A stretch of DNA of 64,000 nucleotides, taken from positions 521 through 64,520 of the forward strand of contig NZ_KV794309.1 in NCBI RefSeq assembly GCF_001808705.1, read 5' to 3'. Below, piece by piece: positions 45,265-54,458 of the stretch; the stretch's first letter is position 1; every line of letters begins with the position of its first letter. The DNA comes from Streptococcus sp. HMSC074B11 (GTDB lineage Bacteria > Bacillota > Bacilli > Lactobacillales > Streptococcaceae). The notes beneath the pieces were generated by a model that saw nothing but the letters and a program-made list of their open reading frames with translations, made no database searches and had not been told where the DNA came from. The translations under genes and the position numbers were made by a program.

Positions 45265-45314
45265 AAAGTTGAAAGCCTGGTTGACAATAGCTAGAGGTTT
45301 TCAACTTTTTTAGA
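45265..45314 (+). terminator. Terminator region after deoD
   Basis: AAAGTTGAAA-GCCT pairs with AGAGG-TTTTCAACTT, ending in six T. The 230-bp gap 45109-45338 has nothing else recognisable. Confidence 0.75.
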
Positions 45315-45338
45315 ACAAAAAACTTAAGGAGGGGTAAA

Positions 45339-46070
45339 ATGGATAAGATTGAACAATTACAGGAACTGATAGATAAAAGTCAAAGGATTGTCTTTTTCGG
45401 TGGTGCGGGGGTTTCTACAGAGTCTAATATTCCAGATTTTCGAAGTTCTGATGGTGTTTATAGTCTTAAGTTGGGGCGCCATTTTACTGCCGAGCAATTG
45501 GTTTCACGCACGATGTTTGAACGCTATCCAGAGGATTTTTTTGATTTCTACAAAAAGTATCTCGTCTATCCAGATGCCAAGCCAAATTTAGCACATGATT
45601 ATCTAGCGTCGTTAGAAAAAACAGGTAAATTAAAGGCGATTGTGACGCAAAATATTGATAGCTTGCATGAAATGGCGGGGTCTCAGAAAGTTTTGAAACT
45701 GCACGGTAGTGCAGATCGTAATTACTGTTTGGGCTGTCATCGATTTTATGATTTGAATGCATTTTTGGCACTTGAAGGTCCAGTTCCTCACTGCTTAGAT
45801 TGTGGCAATGTGGTTAAACCTGACGTAACTCTTTATGAGGAATCGCTAGATATGGACGTATTTAGTCGAGCAGCCCGAGTCATTCAGCAAGCAGATTTGT
45901 TGATCATTGGTGGAACTTCCTTAGTCGTTTATCCTGCAGCTAGCCTCATCAATTATTTTTCAGGGTCAAATCTTGTCGTTATCAACAAGTCCAGCACTCC
46001 TCAAGACAGCCAAGCTGATTTAGTTATCGAAGGTAAGATTGGAGAAGTGTTTTCTAAATTGAGACAATAA
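45339..46070 (+). CDS. NAD-dependent protein deacetylase (Sir2 family)
   Basis: The 243-residue sirtuin has GGAGVSTESNIPDFRS (21-36), TQNIDSLH, catalytic H122 in LKLHGS, and a zinc site of C130, C133, C152 and C155. Sirtuins deacylate lysine and yield nicotinamide and O-acyl-ADP-ribose. It is strongly translated (AAGGAGG). It sits beside deoD; both handle ribose-base chemistry, but a functional link is not shown. Confidence 0.92.
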   Translation: MDKIEQLQELIDKSQRIVFFGGAGVSTESNIPDFRSSDGVYSLKLGRHFTAEQLVSRTMFERYPEDFFDFYKKYLVYPDAKPNLAHDYLASLEKTGKLKAIVTQNIDSLHEMAGSQKVLKLHGSADRNYCLGCHRFYDLNAFLALEGPVPHCLDCGNVVKPDVTLYEESLDMDVFSRAARVIQQADLLIIGGTSLVVYPAASLINYFSGSNLVVINKSSTPQDSQADLVIEGKIGEVFSKLRQ

Positions 46071-46110
46071 AAAACTGAAAGAAGTAGGACTATACTTCCT
46101 TCAGTTTTTT
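46070..46110 (+). terminator. Terminator of the sirtuin gene
   Basis: AAAAACTGAA-GAAGTA/TACTTC-TTCAGTTTTT stem with T run. Confidence 0.85.
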
Positions 46111-46164
46111 GTATCACTAACTCAGAAACTATGAACACGATTCTCTTCATTTCTAGGGGAATAT

Positions 46165-46272
46165 TATAGTGGATTGAAATAAGATGTGAACAGAGAGATT
46201 AGAAAAGTCAAACTAATTTCTAGAAATATTTTTAGCAGTTGTAGTGTACTGTTCTAGATTCAATCTATTATA
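46165..46272. mobile_element. RUP element (IS630-Spn1-related MITE)
   Basis: The 108-bp element starts TATAGTGGATTGAA and ends TTCAATCTATTATA, so the ends are inverted repeats and the whole is flanked by TA-type target sites. This length and terminal sequence match the pneumococcal RUP family, thought to be moved by IS630-Spn1 transposase; recognised from memory. It sits between two terminators in the 335-bp gap 46071-46405. Confidence 0.85.
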
Positions 46273-46320
46273 TTGTTGATTTATAAATTGCTCGAGTTAT
46301 TTTTAATTGTTGAATAAAAG

Positions 46321-46361
46321 GAAAAAAGGAAGATTTTCTGGATGAAAATCTTCCTTTTTTA
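46321..46361. terminator. Bidirectional terminator after RUP
   Basis: AAAAAGGAAGATTTTC/GAAAATCTTCCTTTTT is a perfect 16-bp stem with a TGGAT loop. It serves the minus-strand gene at 46406. Confidence 0.85.
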
Positions 46362-46405
46362 GTCAATCAGTACATGCTGATTTTAATGAAATGCTACTAT
46401 ATTGT

Positions 46406-46918
46406 TTACTTTTTTAAAGATCGCAAAAAACAATCAATCTCTGCTTGAGAATGGAGAATACGCATCTTTTCTGGGTAAGTATTGTTTAAGTATTGGTATC
46501 TATCCTTAGCATTTTTTGTTCGTCCATCCCAGAGAATCCAACGGATAAATTCCCAGTTGAATTGCTCGGGGCATCCTGCTGCCATACTTTCTCTGACTTT
46601 GCCTCTGTATTTTAAATAGCGCTTAAAGGCTCTTAGCAAACAAGTCCACGATGAGAAGTTTAAAAAGATGATCTGGTCAGCTTGCTCCATTCTTTCCTCA
46701 TAGCAACACCAAGAGTAGTTGCCATCAATGACCCAATTTTTGTTTTGGGATAAAAAGTCCTTCATTTCCTTAAGCATCCAGTCACGGTCACTGTCCTGCC
46801 AACCAGGTTGAAATTGGAGAGTATCCATATGAAGTTTGGGGATGGAGTAGTGCTTAGCAAGTTTTTCTGCCAGAGTAGATTTACCTGATCCTGAATATCC
46901 GATGATAGCTATTTTCAT
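46406..46918 (-). CDS. P-loop NTPase/kinase, topology modulation FlaR-like
   Basis: The 170-residue protein has Walker A GYSGSGKST (7-15) and a WVIDGNYSWCCYEERM segment typical of adenylate-kinase-like FlaR proteins. It likely phosphorylates a small molecule; the name topology modulation is historical. ATG 46918 has GGAGG upstream; a longer frame begins at 46942 without support. Confidence 0.85.
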   Translation of the reverse strand: MKIAIIGYSGSGKSTLAEKLAKHYSIPKLHMDTLQFQPGWQDSDRDWMLKEMKDFLSQNKNWVIDGNYSWCCYEERMEQADQIIFLNFSSWTCLLRAFKRYLKYRGKVRESMAAGCPEQFNWEFIRWILWDGRTKNAKDRYQYLNNTYPEKMRILHSQAEIDCFLRSLKK

Positions 46919-46941
46919 AATGACCTCCAGAAAAATGTGCA

Positions 46942-46964
46942 CAAAAAAAGCTCCGAAGAGCTCA
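46942..46964 (-). terminator. Terminator of rpsT
   Basis: On the minus strand GAGCTC-TTCG-GAGCT then seven T, a UUCG tetraloop hairpin. Confidence 0.85.
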
Positions 46965-46983
46965 TTTTGTATGCAGTTAAAGA

Positions 46984-47217
46984 TTAACCAAGTTTAGCTG
47001 CAAGACGTGCTTTATCACGGCTAGCTTTGTTTTTGTGGATCAAACCTTTAGTTTCTGCTTTATCGATAGCTGAGCTGGCAGCACGGTAAAGTTCTTCAGA
47101 TGGGTTTGCTTCAAAAGCTTTGATAGCAGTACGCATAGCTGATTTTTGAGCTGAGTTCTTTTCGTTTTGTTTAACGTTCAATTCAGCGCGTTTGATAGCT
47201 GATTTAATGTTTGCCAA
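46984..47217 (-). CDS. rpsT: 30S ribosomal protein bS20
   Basis: The 77-residue, all-helical, lysine-rich protein starts [13 protein letters not shown] after the initiator. The initiator is TTG (47217), eight bases after GGAGG. The upstream ATG (47232) overlaps that ribosome site and cannot be used. A UUG start occurs in E. coli rpsT too, where it is tied to autoregulation. Confidence 0.95.
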   Translation of the reverse strand: MANIKSAIKRAELNVKQNEKNSAQKSAMRTAIKAFEANPSEELYRAASSAIDKAETKGLIHKNKASRDKARLAAKLG

Positions 47218-47284
47218 TGTTCTTACCTCCATTTTTACTAACTATACCATTATATCTGAAAACTTACGTTTTGACAAGGGAAAA

Positions 47285-48205
47285 TTATTTTTTTAAGTAA
47301 ATTTCATCAATTTCGTGATTTTTAGATTTATGGAGAATGACCTCGGCACGATTTCGTGTCGGTTCAATGTAATTTTGGAGATTGGTGAGGTTGATACTGG
47401 TCCAAACTTGGTGAGCAAAATCCTTCACTTCGCTAAGAGGAAGTTGAGTGAAACGGTAGTAGTAGTTGCCTGGATCATCTTGAGCAAAGCTAAGGAGTTT
47501 TAAGAATCGATCCAAATACCAACTTTCAATGTCTTCGACAGCGGCATCGACATAGATTGAAAAGTCAAAGAAATCAGTAATATATAGACGACCATTATGA
47601 GGGTTTTGGAAAACATTGATTCCCTCAACAATGACAAAATCAGCAGCTTCTACTCGTTGTTTTTGACCCGGCACGATATCATAAATTTCATGGGAATAAA
47701 CAGGTATATCAACATACTGACCATTTTTGAGTTGGTCTAGAAAATTAAGCAAAGCTTCCATATCGTAGCTCTCAGGAAAACCCTTGCGGTTAAGGATATC
47801 TTGCTCAATTAAGACACTATTTGAGTATAGAAAACCATCCGTAGTAACTAGTTCAACACTTGCTCCAGGAACGATACGAGACAGCAAAATTTGCAAGAGC
47901 CGACTAGTAGTTGATTTACCGACAGCGACACTTCCTGAAACTCCAATAATAAAGGGCTGTTTTTTGCTCTCTCTTTGAAGGAAAATGCCTTTTGAGAAGG
48001 CAAGGTCTTCTTTGGAACGTTTGTAAATCTGAATCAGATGTGCCAGTGGCAGATAGATATCTGTAACGTCTTGAAGGCTAATCTGGTCATTGAAACTCTT
48101 AATAGAATCTAACTCTTCCTCGGTCAAGGGAGGAGTTGTTTTGCGATGCAAGGATTGCCAAGTTTCGCGGTTTATCTTTTCAAAATGTAAAAATTCGTTG
48201 GTCAT
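47285..48205 (-). CDS. coaA: Pantothenate kinase (type I)
   Basis: The 306-residue kinase catalyses the first step of CoA synthesis. The P-loop is GSVAVGKST (91-99); [11 protein letters not shown] and [12 protein letters not shown] are type I signatures. GAGGA precedes the ATG. It is upstream of rpsT on the same strand. Confidence 0.95.
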   Translation of the reverse strand: MTNEFLHFEKINRETWQSLHRKTTPPLTEEELDSIKSFNDQISLQDVTDIYLPLAHLIQIYKRSKEDLAFSKGIFLQRESKKQPFIIGVSGSVAVGKSTTSRLLQILLSRIVPGASVELVTTDGFLYSNSVLIEQDILNRKGFPESYDMEALLNFLDQLKNGQYVDIPVYSHEIYDIVPGQKQRVEAADFVIVEGINVFQNPHNGRLYITDFFDFSIYVDAAVEDIESWYLDRFLKLLSFAQDDPGNYYYRFTQLPLSEVKDFAHQVWTSINLTNLQNYIEPTRNRAEVILHKSKNHEIDEIYLKK

Positions 48206-48293
48206 ACTATATCCTCGTTTGATATCTTAGTATACCATATTTTAGAAAGAATAACCATCTGACCAATTGAGAAAAAGCGCTTTCTTTGTTAAA

Positions 48294-48299
48294 ATATAA
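48294..48299 (+). promoter_or_regulatory. -10 of the small membrane protein gene
   Basis: TATAAT with upstream GTTAAAA-rich spacer; no convincing -35. Confidence 0.4.
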
Positions 48300-48328
48300 T
48301 GGGGAAAACCTATAAAGGAGGTGTTAAG

Positions 48329-48607
48329 ATGAAAGCTAGATTAAGAGAAAAGGCGCTGGTTTTTATCAGTCTATTTGTAGTTGTTTTATGGTTATCACCA
48401 AACTGGGTGAATTTCTCCTTTACGATAGGAACTCAGAACCATAACTGGACCACTTTTGTTCTGTTTATCTTATTGCCCCTCATAGGTCTTAGCTACCTTG
48501 TGCTCGCTTTCTTTAAAAGAAAGTGCTGGCTCTTCTTTTTTGGTCTTGCTTGCATTTTTGCTTTTCCGATTACCATGGCAGTAGGGAGCTTTTTACTAGG
48601 TCCCTAA
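48329..48607 (+). CDS. Small membrane protein
   Basis: The 92-residue protein has three helices (about 8-25, 38-60, 66-88) with a short NWVNFSFTIGTQNHNWTTF loop. Strong AAAGGAGG ribosome site fixes the ATG at 48329. No family recognised. Confidence 0.7.
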   Translation: MKARLREKALVFISLFVVVLWLSPNWVNFSFTIGTQNHNWTTFVLFILLPLIGLSYLVLAFFKRKCWLFFFGLACIFAFPITMAVGSFLLGP

Positions 48608-48667
48608 TGTTAATCCGAATTTATATTATTTTTGAGAAAATACAATGTGATTTAAGGGCTTGATACC

Positions 48668-48708
48668 TTTGTAAACGATTTACAAATAACTTATTTTTAT
48701 GGTAAAAT
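48668..48708 (+). promoter_or_regulatory. Palindromic operator and leaderless promoter of the nucleoside operon
   Basis: TTTGTAAACGATTTACAAA (48668-48686) is a perfect 8-bp inverted repeat with CGA centre. It overlaps the -35-like TTACAA (48680-48685). The extended -10 TGGTAAAAT (48700-48708) follows, ending 6 bases before the ATG at 48715. Confidence 0.65.
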
Positions 48709-48714
48709 AGTATC

Positions 48715-49305
48715 ATGAGTAAAATGTATTATGCAGAAAATCCAGATGCAGCCCATGATGTTCATGAGCTTAGAGTTGAGCTACTTGGGCAAAAGATGAC
48801 CTTTTTGACAGATGCTGGTGTCTTTAGTAAAAAAATGATTGACTTTGGAAGTCAGTTGTTGTTAAGATGTTTAGATATTGAAAAAGGTGAAAAAATTCTT
48901 GATGTTGGTTGTGGCTATGGTCCGATAGGTTTGTCTTTGGTTAAAGCATATGGTGCCCAAGCAACTATGGTGGATATCAATAATCGTGCCCTGGATTTAG
49001 CCCAGCAAAATGCAATGAAAAACAAGGTTCAAGCGACTATCTTCCAGTCTAATATTTATGAGCAGGTAGAGGGACAATTTAACCATGTCATTTCGAATCC
49101 TCCTATACGTGCTGGTAAGCAAGTAGTCCACGAAATCATCGAAAAAAGTATAGACTTTTTAGTAGACGGTGGAGATTTGACTATTGTCATCCAAAAGAAA
49201 CAAGGAGCCCCAAGTGCCAAAAGTAAGATGGAAGACGTATTTGGCAATTGTGAGGTTGTAAAGAAAGATAAGGGATATTACATCCTTAGAAGTGTAAAAG
49301 AATGA
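48715..49305 (+). CDS. Class I SAM methyltransferase (RsmC/YbxB-like)
   Basis: The 196-residue protein has the SAM motif LDVGCGYGPIGL (about 63-74) and the N6/N2-methylase motif NPPIRAGK. It resembles 16S rRNA guanine-N2 methyltransferase RsmC and YbxB. No ribosome site: the -10 box ends 6 bases upstream, so the transcript is probably leaderless. It overlaps pdp by 4 bp. Confidence 0.85.
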   Translation: MSKMYYAENPDAAHDVHELRVELLGQKMTFLTDAGVFSKKMIDFGSQLLLRCLDIEKGEKILDVGCGYGPIGLSLVKAYGAQATMVDINNRALDLAQQNAMKNKVQATIFQSNIYEQVEGQFNHVISNPPIRAGKQVVHEIIEKSIDFLVDGGDLTIVIQKKQGAPSAKSKMEDVFGNCEVVKKDKGYYILRSVKE

Positions 49306-50585
49306 GAGCAGTAGATCTAATCCAGAAAAAAAGAGACGGGCAAGAACTCAGTTCGAACGAAATCCAATGGTTGATTGAAGGCTATGTCGCAGGAACTGTT
49401 CCTGACTACCAGATGTCAGCATTTGCCATGGCAGTTTACTTCCAAGGAATGACCACGAGAGAAATTTCTGATTTAACTATGAATATGGTTAAGACAGGTC
49501 AGGAGTTTGATTTGTCAGCTATAGATGGTGTCAAGGTTGATAAACACTCTACGGGTGGTGTCGGTGACAAGGTAACTTTAATCCTAGCACCCTTGGTAGC
49601 CAGTTTTGATGTCCCAGTGGCTAAGATGAGCGGTAGGGGCTTAGGCCACACGGGTGGTACTATCGATAAATTAGAATCCATCAAAGGTTTTCAGATTGAA
49701 CGAAGTCAGGATGAATTTATCAAACAAGTTCAAGATATTGGTGTTTCAGTTATTGGGCAATCCGATCAACTGGTTAAGGCTGACAAACTTCTCTATGCCC
49801 TTCGTGATGTGACGGCAACAGTGGATACCATTCCCTTGATTGCTAGTTCGGTCATGAGTAAAAAAATTGCAGCTGGAGCTGATGCTATCTTACTTGATGT
49901 AACAGTGGGTGAAGGTGCCTTTATGAAGACAGTTGATGAGGCACGCCAACTGGCTCAAACCATGGTAAACCTTGGTAAGGCTGTAGGTCGTAAGACAGTA
50001 GCAGTTATTACTGATATGAGTCAACCTTTGGGACGTGCCATTGGTAATCGTTTAGAAATCCTAGAAGCTCTGGAAATTCTTCAAGGTAAAGGCCGTCAAG
50101 ATATTAGCCACTTTATCTGTGAGTTGGCCCAGATTATGTTATCATTAGCAAATGTTGAAAAAACTATTGAGGAAGTAAGGCAACATCTTGAAAATGGTAA
50201 GGCTCTCAAGAAATTTGAAGAGATGGTTCTAGCTCAGGGTGGAGATCTAGAAGACCTCTATCGTCCAGTAAAAGTTGACCATGTAGTTGATATTCCTGCT
50301 CAAGAAGACGGACTTATCGCAGAACTTCCAGCCATGGAGTTTGGTCTTTTTGCTATGAGATTGGGTGCTGGTCGTGCCGTTAAAACAGATGCTCTCGACT
50401 ATGAGACAGGGATTGTTTTTGAGAAGAAAGTTGGAGAATCAGTCAAAAAGGGTGAAATTGTTGCAAAAGTATATGCAAATGGCAAAATTTCTCCGGAACT
50501 AGTTACAGATTTCCAAAATTATGTTAAAATTAAGATAAGTGATGAAGCGATCAAAACGCGTGAAATCATAGAAATTATCTCCTAA
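49302..50585 (+). CDS. pdp: Pyrimidine-nucleoside phosphorylase
   Basis: The 427-residue enzyme phosphorolyses uridine, thymidine and deoxyuridine. Signature MSGRGLGHTGGTIDKLES, with phosphate-binding KHSTGGVGDK. Its ATG overlaps the methyltransferase stop. Products feed deoB/deoC. Confidence 0.95.
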   Translation: MRAVDLIQKKRDGQELSSNEIQWLIEGYVAGTVPDYQMSAFAMAVYFQGMTTREISDLTMNMVKTGQEFDLSAIDGVKVDKHSTGGVGDKVTLILAPLVASFDVPVAKMSGRGLGHTGGTIDKLESIKGFQIERSQDEFIKQVQDIGVSVIGQSDQLVKADKLLYALRDVTATVDTIPLIASSVMSKKIAAGADAILLDVTVGEGAFMKTVDEARQLAQTMVNLGKAVGRKTVAVITDMSQPLGRAIGNRLEILEALEILQGKGRQDISHFICELAQIMLSLANVEKTIEEVRQHLENGKALKKFEEMVLAQGGDLEDLYRPVKVDHVVDIPAQEDGLIAELPAMEFGLFAMRLGAGRAVKTDALDYETGIVFEKKVGESVKKGEIVAKVYANGKISPELVTDFQNYVKIKISDEAIKTREIIEIIS

Positions 50586-50602
50586 TTTAAGGAAAAACCG
50601 AA

Positions 50603-51265
50603 ATGAAATTAAATAAATACATTGATCATACGCTTTTAAAGCAAGATGCTACTGAACAGCAAATCGATCGTTTGCTATCTGAAGCTAAAGACTATGATTT
50701 TGCTAGTGTTTGTGTCAATCCTTGCTGGGTTTCGCATGCAAAAACTGCACTCGTAGATACTGATGTCAAGGTTTGTACAGTAGTAGGATTCCCTCTTGGA
50801 GCTACAACTTCAGCTGTCAAAGCTTATGAAACCAAAGAAGCTATCCAAAATGGTGCTGACGAAATTGATATGGTTATCAATGTTGGTGCACTCAAGTCTG
50901 GGAATGCTGATTTAATTGAGTCAGATATTCGAGCTGTTGTTGAAGCAAGCGGAGACAAACTGGTTAAGGTTATTATCGAGACTTGTTTGTTAACTGATGA
51001 AGAAAAAGTTCTAGCTTGTCAGCTAGCTCAGAAAGCAGGAGCAGACTTTGTCAAGACGTCAACAGGTTTCTCAACAGGTGGTGCAACCCTACCGGATGTT
51101 CAATTAATGCGTCAGACAGTTGGTCCTGATATGGGGGTTAAGGCTGCTGGTGGAGCTCGTTCTTATGCAGATGCAGTTGCCTTTGTTGAAGCAGGAGCTA
51201 CTCGTATCGGAACATCTGCTGGTGTAGTAATCTTAAAAGGAGAGTTAGCAGATGGCGACTACTGA
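50603..51265 (+). CDS. deoC: Deoxyribose-phosphate aldolase
   Basis: The 220-residue TIM-barrel aldolase has Schiff-base lysine K151 in [10 protein letters not shown]89 is in the active site. It splits deoxyribose-5-P to acetaldehyde and glyceraldehyde-3-P. It overlaps cdd by 14 bp. Confidence 0.96.
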   Translation: MKLNKYIDHTLLKQDATEQQIDRLLSEAKDYDFASVCVNPCWVSHAKTALVDTDVKVCTVVGFPLGATTSAVKAYETKEAIQNGADEIDMVINVGALKSGNADLIESDIRAVVEASGDKLVKVIIETCLLTDEEKVLACQLAQKAGADFVKTSTGFSTGGATLPDVQLMRQTVGPDMGVKAAGGARSYADAVAFVEAGATRIGTSAGVVILKGELADGDY

Positions 51266-51641
51266 GTTGATTGACTTAGCGATTGAGACTAGTAAAAATG
51301 CCTATGTTCCTTATTCACATTTTCCGATTGGTGCTGTTTTGGTTGCCAAGGACGGCAGTGTTTATACAGGATGCAATATTGAAAATGCTAGCTACCCCTT
51401 GACCAACTGTGGTGAGAGAACAGCTATTTTTAAAGCTATCTCCGAAGGACAACGTGAGTTTTCAGAGTTGATTGTTTATGGTCAAACTGAGAAACCAATT
51501 TCGCCTTGCGGTGCTTGTCGCCAAGTTATGGTCGAATTTTTTGAACAAGATCTAAAGGTGACTCTAGTTGCCAAAGATAAATCGACGGTCGAGATGACGG
51601 TCGGGGAATTACTTCCATACTCATTTACAGACTTGCAATAG
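51252..51641 (+). CDS. cdd: Cytidine deaminase
   Basis: The 129-residue tetrameric-type deaminase has zinc ligands C53, C86 and C89 and catalytic E55 ([18 protein letters not shown]). It turns (deoxy)cytidine to (deoxy)uridine for Pdp. Confidence 0.96.
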   Translation: MATTELIDLAIETSKNAYVPYSHFPIGAVLVAKDGSVYTGCNIENASYPLTNCGERTAIFKAISEGQREFSELIVYGQTEKPISPCGACRQVMVEFFEQDLKVTLVAKDKSTVEMTVGELLPYSFTDLQ

Positions 51642-51646
51642 TCTGT

Positions 51647-51663
51647 GTCACTCTTTGAGTGAC
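51647..51663 (+). promoter_or_regulatory. Intercistronic hairpin between cdd and pnrA
   Basis: GTCACTC-TTT-GAGTGAC is a perfect stem without a T run. ACAAGGGTCCTTGT, a second hairpin, follows. They may be RNA processing or stabilising signals. Confidence 0.5.
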
Positions 51664-51731
51664 AAGGGTCCTTGTGGCCAATCAATCCATACTTGCAACT
51701 TCGTTGCGCATCTTATTTAGGAGGTTCAGTA

Positions 51732-52787
51732 ATGAACAAGAAACAATGGCTAGGCCTTGGTCTAGTTGCAGTAGCAGCATTTGGACTTGCTGCATGTGGT
51801 AATCGCTCTTCTCGTAACGCAGCTTCATCTTCTTCTGATGTGAAGACTAAAGCAGCTATCGTTACAGATACTGGTGGTGTTGACGACAAATCATTCAACC
51901 AGTCAGCTTGGGAAGGTCTTCAAGCTTGGGGTAAAGAGCACAATCTTGCAAAAGATAAAGGATACACATACTTCCAATCAACAAGTGAAGCTGACTACGC
52001 TAACAACTTGAACCAAGCAGCAGGAAGCTACAACTTGATCTTCGGTGTTGGTTTTGCCCTTCACAATGCAGTTGAAGAAGCAGCGAAAGAACATGCAGAT
52101 TTGAACTATGTTTTGATCGACGATGTGATTAAAGATCAAAAGAACGTAGCAAGCGTAACATTTGCTGATAACGAAGCAGCTTACCTTGCAGGTGTAGCAG
52201 CAGCTAAAACTACTAAAACAAAACAAGTTGGTTTTGTAGGTGGTATGGAATCTGAAGTTATTTCTCGTTTCGCAGCTGGTTTCAAAGCTGGTGTTGAGTC
52301 AGTTGACCCATCTATCAAAGTACAAGTAGACTATGCTGGTTCATTTGGTGATGCCGCTAAAGGTAAAACAATCGCTGCAGCTCAATACGCTGCAGGTGCA
52401 GACGTAATCTACCAAGCAGCTGGTGGTACTGGTGCAGGTGTCTTCTCAGAAGCTAAATCTTTGAATGAAAGCAAAAACGAAGGCGAAAAAGTTTGGGTTA
52501 TCGGTGTAGACCGTGACCAAGTTGACGAAGGTAAATATACTTCTAAAGACGGTAAAGAAGCAAACTTCGTACTTGCTTCTACTTTGAAACAAGTCGGAAC
52601 AACAGTTCAAGATATCGCAAACAAAGCTGAAAAAGGTGAATTCCCTGGCGGTCAAGTGATCGTTTACTCACTGAAGGATAAAGGGGTTGATCTAGTAACA
52701 ACTAACCTTTCTGAAGAAGGTAAAAAAGCTGTTGAAGATGCAAAAGCTAAAATCCTAGATGGCAGCATCAAAGTTCCTGAAAAATAA
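51732..52787 (+). CDS. pnrA: Nucleoside-binding lipoprotein PnrA (BMP family)
   Basis: The 351-residue lipoprotein has signal peptide with lipobox LAAC, C at residue 22. The BMP/PnrA domain (AAIVTDTGGVDDKSFNQSAW) binds purine and pyrimidine nucleosides. TAGGAGG supports the ATG. It feeds the NupABC importer downstream. The pneumococcal homologue is a tested vaccine antigen. Confidence 0.94.
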   Translation: MNKKQWLGLGLVAVAAFGLAACGNRSSRNAASSSSDVKTKAAIVTDTGGVDDKSFNQSAWEGLQAWGKEHNLAKDKGYTYFQSTSEADYANNLNQAAGSYNLIFGVGFALHNAVEEAAKEHADLNYVLIDDVIKDQKNVASVTFADNEAAYLAGVAAAKTTKTKQVGFVGGMESEVISRFAAGFKAGVESVDPSIKVQVDYAGSFGDAAKGKTIAAAQYAAGADVIYQAAGGTGAGVFSEAKSLNESKNEGEKVWVIGVDRDQVDEGKYTSKDGKEANFVLASTLKQVGTTVQDIANKAEKGEFPGGQVIVYSLKDKGVDLVTTNLSEEGKKAVEDAKAKILDGSIKVPEK

Positions 52788-52811
52788 TAGATAAAAGTCA
52801 TTTCTTAGGGG

Positions 52812-52889
52812 AGCGGCCTGTGGCCGCTTCTTTAAGAATTGAGACAAATTGTTTTGTCTCAATAGAGCTTGCTAAATCTCTTTAGCAGG
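52812..52889 (+). terminator. Three successive hairpins between pnrA and nupA
   Basis: AGCGGCC/GGCCGCT (52812-52828, then TTCTTT), ATTGAGACAAA/TTTTGTCTCAAT (52838-52863) and CTTGCTAAA/TTTAGCAGG (52868-52889, then TTTT). They could act as a partial terminator and mRNA stabiliser, giving more binding protein than ATPase. Confidence 0.65.
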
Positions 52890-52928
52890 TTTTATTGAAA
52901 TAAAATAAAACTCTGAAAGGAAGAGCAC

Positions 52929-54458
52929 ATGGCACACGAAAATGTCATTGAGATGCGTGAAATTACCAAAGTTTTCGGTGAATTTGTCGCTAACGACAAG
53001 ATTAACCTTGAACTTCGTAAAGGTGAAATTCATGCACTTTTAGGAGAAAATGGAGCTGGGAAGTCCACTCTTATGAACATGCTAGCAGGGCTTCTAGAAC
53101 CAACTAGTGGTGAAATTGTGGTCAACGGTCAAGTTGTAAAACTAGACTCGCCATCAAAAGCAGCTAGCTTAGGAATCGGGATGGTTCACCAGCACTTTAT
53201 GTTGGTTGAAGCTTTCACAGTTGCTGAAAATATCATTTTGGGAAGTGAATTGACCAAAAATGGTGTCCTAGATATTGCTCGAGCAACTCGAGAAATTAAC
53301 GAACTATCGGAGCGTTATGGTCTTGCTGTGGATCCTTCAGCCAAAGTAGCAGATATCTCTGTTGGTGCTCAACAACGTGTTGAAATCCTAAAGACACTTT
53401 ATCGTGGTGCCGATATTCTTATCTTTGACGAACCAACGGCCGTTTTGACGCCATCAGAAATCGATGAGTTGATGGCCATCATGAAGAACCTGGTCAAAGA
53501 AGGTAAATCAATTATCTTGATTACCCATAAGTTGGATGAGATTCGCGCAGTATCTGATCGTGTTACAGTTATCCGTCGTGGTAAATCTATCGAAACAGTT
53601 GAGATTGCTGGTGCGACTAACGCTGACTTGGCAGAAATGATGGTAGGGCGTTCAGTTTCCTTCAAAACTGTGAAGCAGGCACCTCAACCAAAAGAAGTTG
53701 TACTGTCCATTAAAGACTTGGTTGTTAATGAAAACCGTGGCGTTCCTGCTGTTAAAAATCTCTCACTCGATGTTCGAGCTGGTGAAATTGTCGGAATTGC
53801 CGGTATTGATGGGAATGGTCAGTCTGAATTGATTCAAGCTATCACAGGACTTCGTAAGATTGAATCTGGTAGCGTAGAGTTGAAAGGCCAATCTATTGTA
53901 GGTTTGCATCCTCGCCAAATCACTGAACTAAGCGTAGGTCACGTTCCAGAAGACCGTCATCGTGATGGTTTGGTTTTGGAAATGATGATCTCTGAAAATA
54001 TCGCTCTTCAAACCTACTATAAGGAACCTCTTAGCAAAAAGGGAATTTTAAATTATACGAATATCATTGACTATGCAAAAAAATTGATGCAAGAGTTTGA
54101 TGTTCGCGCTGCTAACGAGATTGTTCCAGCTTCAGCCCTTTCTGGAGGAAATCAACAAAAAGCAATCATCGCTCGGGAGATTGATCGAAATCCGGATCTC
54201 CTCATCGTCAGCCAACCGACTCGTGGTTTGGACGTCGGTGCCATTGAGTACATTCACAAACGCTTGATTCAAGAACGTGATAATGGAAAAGCTGTCCTTG
54301 TAGTCAGCTTTGAACTAGACGAGATTCTAAATGTCTCAGATAGAATCGCTGTTATTCATGATGGTAAGATTCAAGGGATCGTAACACCAGAAACAACCAA
54401 CAAGCAAGAACTTGGTGTCTTGATGGCTGGTGGTGAATTGGAAAAAGGAGAAGAGTGA
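52929..54458 (+). CDS. nupA: Nucleoside ABC importer ATPase
   Basis: The 509-residue ATPase has two ABC domains in tandem: Walker A GENGAGKST (37-45), and a degenerate second domain GIDGNGQSE, with LSGGNQQK. This double-ATPase form is typical of sugar- and nucleoside-type importers. Stop overlaps the next ATG (TGATG). Confidence 0.94.
   Translation: MAHENVIEMREITKVFGEFVANDKINLELRKGEIHALLGENGAGKSTLMNMLAGLLEPTSGEIVVNGQVVKLDSPSKAASLGIGMVHQHFMLVEAFTVAENIILGSELTKNGVLDIARATREINELSERYGLAVDPSAKVADISVGAQQRVEILKTLYRGADILIFDEPTAVLTPSEIDELMAIMKNLVKEGKSIILITHKLDEIRAVSDRVTVIRRGKSIETVEIAGATNADLAEMMVGRSVSFKTVKQAPQPKEVVLSIKDLVVNENRGVPAVKNLSLDVRAGEIVGIAGIDGNGQSELIQAITGLRKIESGSVELKGQSIVGLHPRQITELSVGHVPEDRHRDGLVLEMMISENIALQTYYKEPLSKKGILNYTNIIDYAKKLMQEFDVRAANEIVPASALSGGNQQKAIIAREIDRNPDLLIVSQPTRGLDVGAIEYIHKRLIQERDNGKAVLVVSFELDEILNVSDRIAVIHDGKIQGIVTPETTNKQELGVLMAGGELEKGEE

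Noticed and set aside
48272-48288. cre-like sequence GAAAAAGCGCTTTC upstream of the small membrane protein
   Set aside because: The flanking TG and CA of the cre consensus are missing, so CcpA binding is not supported.
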